From Acidobacteriota bacterium (GTDB lineage: Bacteria; Acidobacteriota; Vicinamibacteria; Vicinamibacterales; 2-12-FULL-66-21), in assembly GCA_003222675.1 (NCBI GenBank), contig QHWT01000045.1:62001-126000 (forward strand): 64,000 nt of DNA, written 5' to 3'. The notes under the pieces are model-generated. The model made no database searches and had not been told where the DNA came from. It saw only the letters and a program-made list of their open reading frames with translations. Both the position numbers and the translations under genes were made by a program. Of this stretch, positions 25,437 through 33,455 are shown piece after piece (position 1 is the stretch's first letter; each line of letters begins with the position of its first letter).

Positions 25437-27485
25437 TCATCGCGTCCTCAGGCGGATGACGCTGACGGAATGCGCCGGAAAATCATATGTGAACGCCGGC
25501 GCGGCGTTGCTGATCGCGATGGTTCTCGGCGTCACCTTTCGCGGTTCCGCAACGGTGTTGATGGCGGTCAGCTCGCCGGTGAGTACCTCGCCCGTGGCTC
25601 CGCTCCTGATCGTATTCACACCTCGAAGATCGATGCGAACGGGCTGCGTAAGGGCCTGGACGTTAACCAGTTTCAGAATGACATCGCCGCTCGAGTCCTC
25701 ACGCGTCGCGCTGGCATAGATGCCGTCGAACGGTCCGGTGGGGCCGCGGCCGCCGCCCGCGCCCCGCCCGGCCGGCGGCGGGGGTTGAGGCGCTTGCGGG
25801 ATCTGCTCCAGCGTCAGCGTCGGCATTGGATCGATCGTCGCGGGCAGCACCACGTCGCCGCGGTTATTCGAGAACATCTTCTGCACGTAATAGGAGGGCG
25901 AGCCGAAGCTGGTCTGCGCGTCGTAGCCAATCAGATTGACGGCCCACTGGCGGCCGCCAGGATTCACGTTCACGAACAACGGCGCGTAGCAGTTCATGAC
26001 GACGACATCGGCGTTGCGCTCCAGGCCGGTGAGCCAGGCGGCATCGCCCAGCGCGAACGCCATCATCGGCGTATCGCCTGTCCGCGGATTGTTCGTCGCC
26101 CACTCTCCGACGAACACTTTCGTGGCGCTGCGGCTGTAGTCGTCGTAGAGATGCGCCTGCGCGAGCGCCGTCGGAATCGTCACGTAGAAGTGATCATCGA
26201 GCAGGTCCGGCTTCCGGGTGTGCACGAAATCCCGATCCCGCGTTCTCATCGTCGAGATGATCTGAATGGCCGGGTACTTCGCCTTGATCGCGTCGTAGAA
26301 CATCGTGAACCGGCTGTCGTAGCTCGCCGTCCCCTGGTTCAGCCAGTCTTCGTTGCCGACTTCCACGTATCGAAGTTCGAACGGACGCGGATGTCCGTCC
26401 TTCGCGCGACGCGCACCCCACGTCGTGCTCGTGCCGCCGGTGATGTACTCGATCTCGTCGAGGGCATCCTGGACGTGCGGTTTGAGCGCGTCTCCAGTAA
26501 TGATGTTGGCGCCTCTGTCGATGTGCAGACCGGCATAGACGGCGAGAACCGGCTCCATGTTGAGGTCTTCGGCCCACTCGAGGAACTCGAGCAGGCCCAT
26601 TCCATCGGATGAGCGATACCTCCATGGGCTCATGTGTGTCGGACGTTGCTCGAGCGGCCCGATTGTCGCCTTCCAGTTGAAGCGATTCTCGTAGTCCGGA
26701 CCTTCGAGGTAGTTCCCGCCGGGGAAGCGCAGGAAACCCGGCTTCATCGCCGCGAGCAGTTCCATGATGTCCGGGCGGTTGCCGTTCGAACGGTTCTTAT
26801 AGGTGGGAGGGAAGAGCGATACCAGACTGAGCCAGATCGTTCCGCGACTGCGTGTGGAGATCACGAACCGGTTGGTAGCAGACGGAGCGAGCTTCCGGGT
26901 CTTCAGCGTCGCGGTGTACTTTCTCCACTCCGCAGTGATGCGCGGAAGGTCGGCCCTGGCCCAGACCGTCATTCCGTCATTGCTTTCCAAAGACACGGCG
27001 AGCGGTCCTTTGGCGCTGCTGTCTCCCTTCGCCCAGAACGACACCCGATACGTGGTGTCCGGTTTGACAGGGATGCCCCAGTAGCCTTCGTTGGCCGCTC
27101 CGACCCGCGCGTTGCCGGACGCTGAGCTGGCCTCGAGCTTCAGGGCCATGGTCAGGGCGGTATTCGGTACCGGGCTCTGGTCGAGCGAGATCGCCCCCTC
27201 AGCGCCGGCGTCCTTCACGACCGACCAGTTCACAGGGATCTTCGGGTCGTCTTGAAAGGTGCGATTACGAATCAACTCCGCGTACAGGCCGCCGTCGTAC
27301 GAGAAGTTGATCTCTTCGGTCATCAGTCCGTAGAAGATGGGATCGATTCTCGCGGCAGGCTGATCGACCCTGACGGTTACCGTCACGGGCTGCTGCGCGC
27401 GGGCGACAGGTCCGGGCGCCAGGATCAGAAGTCCCGGCACCAGCAGGGCAGCGAACATCCATCGGAGTCGGTGATTCAGTCGCAT
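25437..27485 (-). CDS. GH51-type alpha-L-arabinofuranosidase, exported
   Basis: A 682-residue secreted glycoside hydrolase. A signal peptide (hydrophobic LLVPGLLILAPGP, cut near ARAQ) is followed by the family's N-terminal strand IDPIFYGLMTEEINFSYDGG, LYAELIRNRTFQ. An inserted carbohydrate-binding beta-sandwich lies at about residues 85-230 (YWGIPVKPDTTYRVSFWAKG), then the TIM barrel (FLRFPGGNYLEG). Catalytic residues are visible: acid/base Glu379 in VEVGNEDW and nucleophile Glu461 in KVFVGEWATNN. The C-terminal beta domain ends FPAHSVSVIRLR. A Pro/Gly-rich loop (PPPPAGRGAGGGRGPTG, near residue 580-600) interrupts it. It should release arabinose from plant hemicellulose. It is divergent from a Gfo/Idh/MocA oxidoreductase across 113 bases, so the two may be co-regulated. 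Confidence 0.93.
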   Translation of the reverse strand: MRLNHRLRWMFAALLVPGLLILAPGPVARAQQPVTVTVRVDQPAARIDPIFYGLMTEEINFSYDGGLYAELIRNRTFQDDPKIPVNWSVVKDAGAEGAISLDQSPVPNTALTMALKLEASSASGNARVGAANEGYWGIPVKPDTTYRVSFWAKGDSSAKGPLAVSLESNDGMTVWARADLPRITAEWRKYTATLKTRKLAPSATNRFVISTRSRGTIWLSLVSLFPPTYKNRSNGNRPDIMELLAAMKPGFLRFPGGNYLEGPDYENRFNWKATIGPLEQRPTHMSPWRYRSSDGMGLLEFLEWAEDLNMEPVLAVYAGLHIDRGANIITGDALKPHVQDALDEIEYITGGTSTTWGARRAKDGHPRPFELRYVEVGNEDWLNQGTASYDSRFTMFYDAIKAKYPAIQIISTMRTRDRDFVHTRKPDLLDDHFYVTIPTALAQAHLYDDYSRSATKVFVGEWATNNPRTGDTPMMAFALGDAAWLTGLERNADVVVMNCYAPLFVNVNPGGRQWAVNLIGYDAQTSFGSPSYYVQKMFSNNRGDVVLPATIDPMPTLTLEQIPQAPQPPPPAGRGAGGGRGPTGPFDGIYASATREDSSGDVILKLVNVQALTQPVRIDLRGVNTIRSGATGEVLTGELTAINTVAEPRKVTPRTIAISNAAPAFTYDFPAHSVSVIRLRTR

Positions 27486-27598
27486 AGGTGTGCGGGGTCG
27501 TTATACCAGATCTCGCTTCCCGCAACTCGGCAGTTGAGGTCACTGCGCGCCGCGCGATGATCGGCTACGATAAGCTCCGCAGAGAGGGGAGTTCCGTG

Positions 27599-28936
27599 AT
27601 GAACCGACGCGTGTTCCTGTCGAAAACCGCCGCCGCGGCTGTCGGATTGACGGTGCGTCCGGCGCGCGCCCACGCACAGCAGAGCCCGAACGACGCGATC
27701 AATGTCGCCATCATCGGTCTGCGAGGCGATAACAAAGGCCATCCGACCTGGACCAGCCGGGGCCGCGGGCTCGATCATTACGAACATCTGTCGGGCATCA
27801 AGAATGTGCGCATCACACATGTCGTCGACATCGACGAGCGGCATTTCAACACGTCCCTGCCGTTTGCGAAGGAGAAGTGGGGAGGCGATCCGAAACCGGA
27901 GACGGACTTCCGTCGTGTGCTGGACAACCGCGACATCGACGCGGTCACGATAGCGGCGCCAGACCATTGGCACGCGCTCATGACGATCTTGGCGTGCCAG
28001 GCGGAGAAAGACGTCTACGTCGAGAAGCCCATCAGCCACAACATCGTCGAAGGCAGAAGGATGATTGACACGGCGCGCCGGCACAATCGCGTGGTCGCCG
28101 TGGGAACTCAGAGGCGCAGCAGCGCGCTGCTCGCCAAATCCGTCCAGTTCCTGCGCGATGGCGGATTAGGGAACGTTTACTCGGGCAGGACGGTGATCTA
28201 TCGAGCGCGGGATCCGATCGGTGTCGTCGGAGATAGTCCGGTGCCGGCGGGCGTGCATTACGATCTCTGGCTGGGTCCGGCGCCCGCGCACGCATTCAAC
28301 GAGAACCACTTCCATTATCACTGGCACTGGTTCTGGGAATACGGCACGGGTGATCTCGGCAACACGGGGGTTCATTCGCTCGATGCCGTGCGCTGGCTGC
28401 TTGGAAAACGGGAACATCCTCGCACCGCCTACTGCATTGGCGGCCTGAATGAAGCGGGCGCGCCTACGGATCAGAAAACTCCGAACACTCAATATGCCAT
28501 GTATCAGTACGCGGATGGCACCGAGCTTCACTGCGATCTGCGAAACTGGTTCAGCGGTCCGCCCGAAGCCGAGGGTCTTTACATCTTCGGCTCCAAAGGC
28601 TGGATGAGGGTCGGCGAGGACAAGACACAGGTGTACTTCGGACGGAAGAACGAACCAGGGCCTACGCTGACTGGCGAGGAGACGGACGATTCCGGTCAGG
28701 CGCACTTCGAGAACTTCATCGACTGCGTCCGATCGCGCAAATCAGAAAACCTTCGAGCCCCTCTCGAGGAAGGCCATTTCTCAACGACGCTTTGCCACCT
28801 CGGAAATATTTCCTATCGGGTGGGACGGTCGGTGAAGTTCGATGGCATGACCGAACGATTCGTGGGCGACGAGCAGGGCGATAGGCTTCTTGGGCGCACG
28901 TATCGTGCGCCGTACTTACTTCCAGATAGGACATAG
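27599..28936 (+). CDS. Gfo/Idh/MocA-type oxidoreductase with export signal
   Basis: A 445-residue NAD(P)-dependent sugar oxidoreductase of the type often exported by Tat. The N-terminus (MNRRVFLSKTAAAAVGLTVR) has the twin arginine and hydrophobic core. The Rossmann domain follows with INVAIIGLRGDNKGH, THVVDID, VTIAAPDHWHA and the signature DVYVEKPISHN, where the EKP lysine is the conserved catalytic base region. The C-terminal sandwich domain holds GDLGNTGVHSLDAVRWLLG with the active-site His. The start is the ATG at 27599 behind GAGAGGGGAG; the longer frame is not supported. It diverges from the arabinofuranosidase gene and probably processes a sugar derivative in the periplasm with a tightly bound cofactor. 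Substrate unknown. Confidence 0.92.
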   Translation: MNRRVFLSKTAAAAVGLTVRPARAHAQQSPNDAINVAIIGLRGDNKGHPTWTSRGRGLDHYEHLSGIKNVRITHVVDIDERHFNTSLPFAKEKWGGDPKPETDFRRVLDNRDIDAVTIAAPDHWHALMTILACQAEKDVYVEKPISHNIVEGRRMIDTARRHNRVVAVGTQRRSSALLAKSVQFLRDGGLGNVYSGRTVIYRARDPIGVVGDSPVPAGVHYDLWLGPAPAHAFNENHFHYHWHWFWEYGTGDLGNTGVHSLDAVRWLLGKREHPRTAYCIGGLNEAGAPTDQKTPNTQYAMYQYADGTELHCDLRNWFSGPPEAEGLYIFGSKGWMRVGEDKTQVYFGRKNEPGPTLTGEETDDSGQAHFENFIDCVRSRKSENLRAPLEEGHFSTTLCHLGNISYRVGRSVKFDGMTERFVGDEQGDRLLGRTYRAPYLLPDRT

Positions 28937-28944
28937 GCAAGCTT

Positions 28945-31080
28945 CTACCTGAAGCGCTCCACTAACATCAAATCGTGGGTGCTGCGGTCCAATTGCGACC
29001 ACATCATGACCGCACCGTTGCGAACGGCGTAAAAACCGATCGCCGAAGGAATGACGTAGCCGGGAACCTCCGCGATCTTTGACACTTCGTGAGTCGCGAA
29101 ATCATAAAACCGGATCGGAGCAGGTGGGTTGGACGCTGTGTCATCGATCCAGAGAATTCCGTTGTCGATGAGTGTCCAGCTGCTCGCCGTCAACGATCCA
29201 AGTCCGGACACTCTGGTCTCCTGGCCGCCGTCGACCGGCACGCTCCAAAGCCCTCTGGTATAGCGGCCCTGGACATAGTAGAGCGATCTCCCATCCGGCG
29301 CCTCGAGCGCCTCGAAGCCGCCGTGTGTTGTTATCTGGCCCGGAGCGCCGCCGGCGACCGGCATCTTCCAGATCTGATGCGTTCCGGTGCGATCCGATCG
29401 GAAGTAGATCGAGCGACCGTCAGCCGACCAACTCGCTCGGGACTCGACGGAGCTCTCGTGAGTCAGCGGCACTGGCTGCCCTCCGTCAGCTCGCACAAGA
29501 TAGATGTCCGCATTGCCGTCAACCCGTGCGTCAAATGCAATCCGCTGGCTGTCCGGCGACCACCTTGGCGAGCCGACGTACCCCTGGCGGAACGACGTCA
29601 GCTGGCGGCAGTCCGAGGCCTCTGGATACGCACACACCCACACCTCGAACCACCCGGAACGATCTGAGACAAAGGACAGGCGGCGGCCGTCGGGGGACAC
29701 GCTCGGGTTTTGTTCGTCGCGGATCGAGGCAGCGAAGGACGAGGGCTTCGACGCGTTCCATGCGCCGTCGGCACCCCGGTTCAGGAGCCGAATGTCGTAA
29801 TCCTCCGTGAGCGCCTGGTAGACGAGCCGAGAGGTGGAAACCGCCGGAGATCTCGCCTCGGTAATTCCATCCACGACCGTCGGCTGCGCCGTTCCACTTA
29901 CGTTGACTCGCCAGAGCTGGTGGCGCCCGTTGCGATTGGAAGCGAAGATCAGCTCCTTGCCGTCGGACGTCCATGCGAGCCCGCGTATCTGACGCTTGTC
30001 GAAGGTGAGCCGGCGTGCCTTCATGCTATCGAGCGGTTGCACGAAGATGTCGGCGACGTCGTACGTCAAGTGACGCACGAACGCGAGCGTCCGACCGTCT
30101 GGTGAGATCGCCGGCGATGAGTCTCCGTATGTTTTTTCAGCAGCCGGGAACGTGAGTTGCCGCTTCGCGCCGCCAGCCGCAGGCACCAGGAAAATGCTGT
30201 GACCGTCCTCCCCGGTCGCGCGATCGATGAATGCGAGCGTCTGCGAATCGGCGCTCCACGCGACCAATGTACCCACTGTCTCAATGACCTTGTGCTCCGG
30301 TCCGCCTGTCGGCGATATGAGGAGAATCTCTCCGCTGGATCCCTTTCTGCGAATGAAGGCGATCTGGCGACCGTCTGGCGACCAGGCCGGTGACTTGTCC
30401 AATGCCGGATCGCTCGTGAGCCGAGTCGCGTGCAGATCTCCGATCCTCAGAACGTAGATATCATCATTGTCGCTCTCCGGCGGACGCCACGCGAAGGCAA
30501 TCTGACTGCCGTCAGGCGAGAAACTTGGATCGTCTTGAATCCCACCGAATGGATGGAGCGGGACCGGGGCGGGTGTCGAATCGCGGATTACTCCGGAGCG
30601 TGACCAGTACCAGCCGCTGACGACCGCGACCAAGGCCGCCATCCCGGCGAAGCTGAAGAGCCGACGGATGCGATCGCGATGCCAGCGAAGTGGCATCCAC
30701 CGAAGTGGCTTCGAAACCGACGACGTTGCGAGCTCCCGGCCACCTTCGCGACGCGACTGTCGTGTCACCGGCGCGACGAATCGATAGCCTGACTTTCGGA
30801 CGGTTTCTATGTATCTGGGCTGCGACGGCGTGTCGCCCAACTTCCTTCGCAGGATCGAAATCGTGACCGTCAGGCTTCCTTCGTCTACGTAGGTTTCTTT
30901 CCAAACAGCGTGGGTCAGATCGTCGCGGGTTACCAGATGGCCCGCTCCGCGGACCAGCACGGTCAGTACCTGTAATTGTGTCGGTTCGAGCGGCAGCGTC
31001 GTGCCGTCCCGCGACAGCAGCTTTTCCCCGATGTCGAGCCGAAACGGCCCGAATTCGTATACGTCGTCAGTCGGCCCCAT
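28945..31080 (-). CDS. winged-helix DNA-binding / PD40 (TolB-like) propeller membrane regulator
   Basis: A 711-residue one-component regulator of the CadC/ToxR kind. Residues 1-105 form an OmpR-type winged helix (YEFGPFRLDIGEKLLSRDG, LEPTQLQVLTVLVRGAGHLV, SLTVTISILRRKLGDTPSQP, YIETVRKSGYRFVAPV). A single membrane helix follows near 142-160 (FSFAGMAALVAVVSGWYW). The periplasmic part is built of WD40-like PD40 repeats (DDPSFSPDGSQIAFAW, KSPAWSPDGRQIAFIR, SSPAISPDGRTLAFVR, GSPRWSPDSQRIAFDA). The GGAGGAAG site before the ATG is strong. Such proteins are abundant in acidobacteria; the propeller likely senses an extracytoplasmic signal. It converges on the oxidoreductase gene with an 8-base gap. 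Its targets are not evident. Confidence 0.92.
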   Translation of the reverse strand: MGPTDDVYEFGPFRLDIGEKLLSRDGTTLPLEPTQLQVLTVLVRGAGHLVTRDDLTHAVWKETYVDEGSLTVTISILRRKLGDTPSQPRYIETVRKSGYRFVAPVTRQSRREGGRELATSSVSKPLRWMPLRWHRDRIRRLFSFAGMAALVAVVSGWYWSRSGVIRDSTPAPVPLHPFGGIQDDPSFSPDGSQIAFAWRPPESDNDDIYVLRIGDLHATRLTSDPALDKSPAWSPDGRQIAFIRRKGSSGEILLISPTGGPEHKVIETVGTLVAWSADSQTLAFIDRATGEDGHSIFLVPAAGGAKRQLTFPAAEKTYGDSSPAISPDGRTLAFVRHLTYDVADIFVQPLDSMKARRLTFDKRQIRGLAWTSDGKELIFASNRNGRHQLWRVNVSGTAQPTVVDGITEARSPAVSTSRLVYQALTEDYDIRLLNRGADGAWNASKPSSFAASIRDEQNPSVSPDGRRLSFVSDRSGWFEVWVCAYPEASDCRQLTSFRQGYVGSPRWSPDSQRIAFDARVDGNADIYLVRADGGQPVPLTHESSVESRASWSADGRSIYFRSDRTGTHQIWKMPVAGGAPGQITTHGGFEALEAPDGRSLYYVQGRYTRGLWSVPVDGGQETRVSGLGSLTASSWTLIDNGILWIDDTASNPPAPIRFYDFATHEVSKIAEVPGYVIPSAIGFYAVRNGAVMMWSQLDRSTHDLMLVERFR

Positions 31081-31890
31081 GACTTCCTCCGAGGCCTGCG
31101 CGCGACGCAGATTGTAGCTGGAATCGCTCGCGGCGACACGTCAAGGGGCAAACCGAGTCCACTGGACCTTCCGGTGGGTCTTAACCATTTCTAAGGTTTT
31201 CCAAACGTTCCGCCGCATCGCGCGTGGTAGTCGTCTCGCGTCCGGATCTCCCGAAGTAACCACCGGACGTGTCCAGTTCGCCTGGTGATTTCGTCGGACG
31301 CGTGAACTACTCGCTTGGCACTCTGGTTGCCGGTGCGAGCAGGACGGTTCGAGTCGTATACCGGCGCTTTTGAGCGGCTTCTTCGCGACTGGATGAGTCC
31401 GTATAATTGCCAGAGCGGCGGTCGCGATCCACGGGCGGCGTGCGTAACACCGTCGCGCGCGACGTCGTGCGTGACAAACACGATATGCAACCAGAACCCC
31501 CTTGGCGTGCGGGTCTTTTCCTTTCATGAAGACGCTGTACCCGCGGAAAATCGATAAGGTGTTAAAACATTCGACGACTTCGCGTTTGTCGAAATCGATT
31601 GCCAAGGCTGCCGACAGTCCACGTAACCGGATCCCACGACATCTGGACCAGACGCGCCCGTCGGCTGCGACATGGGCCCTGACTTTGGCATGAGTCTTCA
31701 CACCGGTAGCTCGACCGGCCCCATTGCGTTCGACAGTCTCAACCGATAACGTGTCTACCGTTGCACGAGCTGTCGATCGTTGATCGATAGCTCACGCGGT
31801 ACGGTGATGCTTCGGGGCGTTTGCTTTGCACCCGCAGCCGCATCGCTTGGATCTGTCAAGCGTCAGCCATCAACTGTGAGGGTTCGTGAT
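31081..31890. other. long intergenic stretch, no supported gene
   Basis: About 810 bases between two divergently transcribed units. Open frames on both strands are short or of shadow composition. It should contain the promoters of the leftward winged-helix regulator and the rightward aldehyde oxidoreductase operon. A GAGGG site lies just before 31891. Confidence 0.45.
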
Positions 31891-32451
31891 ATGTCGACTT
31901 CACTGGACCGATTTGTATTCAGGCAGACAACAGCGGCAGCTGCAGGCAGCGCGGTTGTGGCCGAAACCGGAGTACCCGCCGCCGTCATCACTCACCCAGT
32001 CAGTTTGCGCGTGAATGGCGAACGCGTTCGGCTCGATCTCGATATTCGTGCCACGCTACTCGATGTATTGCGTGAGCAGCTTCAGCTCTTCGGAACCAAG
32101 AAAGGCTGCGATCACGGTCAGTGCGGCGCCTGCACGGTCCACGTCAACGGCCGCCGCGTTCTTTCCTGCCTCACGCTCGCGGTCATGCACGAAACCGATG
32201 ATATCGTCACCATCGAAGGGCTGGAACGGGACGGCGTTCTCCATCCGGTGCAGGAAGCGTTCATCGAGCACGATGCCTTCCAATGCGGATACTGCACAGC
32301 CGGCCAGATCATGTCTGCGGCAGCCCTGCTCAACGAACCGTGCGGACCGAGCGACGATGACGTGCGGGAGCAGATGAGCGGAAACCTGTGCCGCTGCGGT
32401 GCGTATCCGAACATCGTCGCGGCTATTCAGTCGGCGCGCGGCCGCGCGTGA
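31891..32451 (+). CDS. paoA: aldehyde oxidoreductase, [2Fe-2S] subunit (PaoA-like)
   Basis: A 186-residue iron-sulfur subunit of a xanthine dehydrogenase-family aldehyde oxidoreductase. The plant-ferredoxin domain has Cys73, Cys78, Cys81 and Cys93 (KKGCDHGQCGACTVHVNG, LSCL) for the first cluster. The helical domain has Cys132, Cys135, Cys167 and Cys169 (QCGYCTAGQ, NLCRCGAYPN) for the second, so all eight ligands are present. The first 30 residues (MSTSLDRFVFRQTTAAAAGS) resemble a Tat signal but have a single Arg before Phe instead of RR; E. coli PaoA, for comparison, is Tat-exported. The start at 31891 follows a GAGGG site. The FAD-subunit gene begins 10 bases after its stop. The operon should oxidise aldehydes, possibly in the periplasm. 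Confidence 0.92.
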   Translation: MSTSLDRFVFRQTTAAAAGSAVVAETGVPAAVITHPVSLRVNGERVRLDLDIRATLLDVLREQLQLFGTKKGCDHGQCGACTVHVNGRRVLSCLTLAVMHETDDIVTIEGLERDGVLHPVQEAFIEHDAFQCGYCTAGQIMSAAALLNEPCGPSDDDVREQMSGNLCRCGAYPNIVAAIQSARGRA

Positions 32452-32461
32452 GAGGCCTGTC

Positions 32462-33442
32462 ATGCAGCCGTTCTCGTATGAAAAGGTCACGAACGAACAC
32501 GAGGCGATCGAACGGGCGCGGCTTGGAAACGCGACATTCGTGGCAGGCGGAACCACGCTCGTTGATTTGATGAAGCTGAACGTAGAGGTCCCTGCGGCAC
32601 TCGTAGACATCAACGCGCTGCCGCTGAATCAGATCGAGGATCAATCCGACGGGTCGATCAGAATCGGCGCGCTCGTTCGGAACGGCGATCTGGCGCAGGA
32701 TTCGCGGATTCAGTCGCGATATCGGGTGCTTTCTCAGGCGATCCTCGCCGGCGCCTCCGCGCAGCTGCGAAACATGGCGACCACCGGCGGCAACCTGATG
32801 CAGCGCACGCGCTGCTACTACTTCCGCGACCCGGTGTATCCGTGCAACAAGCGCCAACCGGGCGCGGGCTGCGCGGCGATGGACGGCTACAACCGCATCC
32901 ACGCCGTCCTCGGTGTGAGCGACAAATGCATCGCGACGCATCCATCGGACATGGCGGTCGCGCTCGTCGCCCTCGACGCGAGCGTTCACATTCGGGGAGC
33001 GAACGGCGAACGCGCCGTTCCGATTACTGAATTTCATCTGCTCCCGGGTGACACACCGCATCGGGAGACGGTCGTTCGTCCGGGCGAGCTGATCACGTAC
33101 GTCACCTTGCCCAGCGGGCCGTTTGGAGCACACTCGGCATATGTAAAGCTGCGCGATCGCGCTTCCTACGAGTTCGCGCTCGCCTCGGCCGCGGTGGCGC
33201 TTCAAGTGGAAGGAACGACCGTTCGAAGTGCGCGCGTCGCGCTCGGCGGCGTCGCCACCAAACCATGGCGGGCGCTTCAAGCCGAGCAGGTACTCACGGG
33301 GTCCACAGCGAACACGGCAGCATTCCGGAACGCCGCGGACGCTGCGCTGACCGGCGCCGTGTCGCGCCGCTACAACGCGTACAAAATCGAGCTCGCCAAA
33401 CGTGCGATCGTCCGCGCACTTACTGATGCGCTGATGGATTAG
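32462..33442 (+). CDS. paoB: aldehyde oxidoreductase, FAD subunit (PaoB-like)
   Basis: A 326-residue FAD-binding subunit of the CoxM/XdhB type. FAD-binding loops are TFVAGGTTLVDLM (about 26-38) and ATTGGNLMQRT (106-116). Four cysteines, Cys118, Cys128, Cys137 and Cys156 (TRCYYFRDPVYPCNK, GAGCAAMDG, DKCIATH), sit in a segment that ordinary family members lack. In the PaoABC enzyme this insertion binds a [4Fe-4S] cluster, which is the reason for the PaoB assignment. The C-terminal CO-dehydrogenase flavoprotein domain has VALGGVATKPWRA. The ATG at 32462 is favoured over the upstream frame because it begins with the conserved PFSYEKV. It sits between the iron-sulfur and molybdenum subunits with short spacers, so one transcript is likely. 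Confidence 0.93.
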   Translation: MQPFSYEKVTNEHEAIERARLGNATFVAGGTTLVDLMKLNVEVPAALVDINALPLNQIEDQSDGSIRIGALVRNGDLAQDSRIQSRYRVLSQAILAGASAQLRNMATTGGNLMQRTRCYYFRDPVYPCNKRQPGAGCAAMDGYNRIHAVLGVSDKCIATHPSDMAVALVALDASVHIRGANGERAVPITEFHLLPGDTPHRETVVRPGELITYVTLPSGPFGAHSAYVKLRDRASYEFALASAAVALQVEGTTVRSARVALGGVATKPWRALQAEQVLTGSTANTAAFRNAADAALTGAVSRRYNAYKIELAKRAIVRALTDALMD

Positions 33443-33455
33443 AAGAGGATTACCC

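Noticed and set aside
31141-31701. 186-codon leftward frame
   Set aside because: Basic, serine/arginine-rich product without motif; several equally long frames overlap it.
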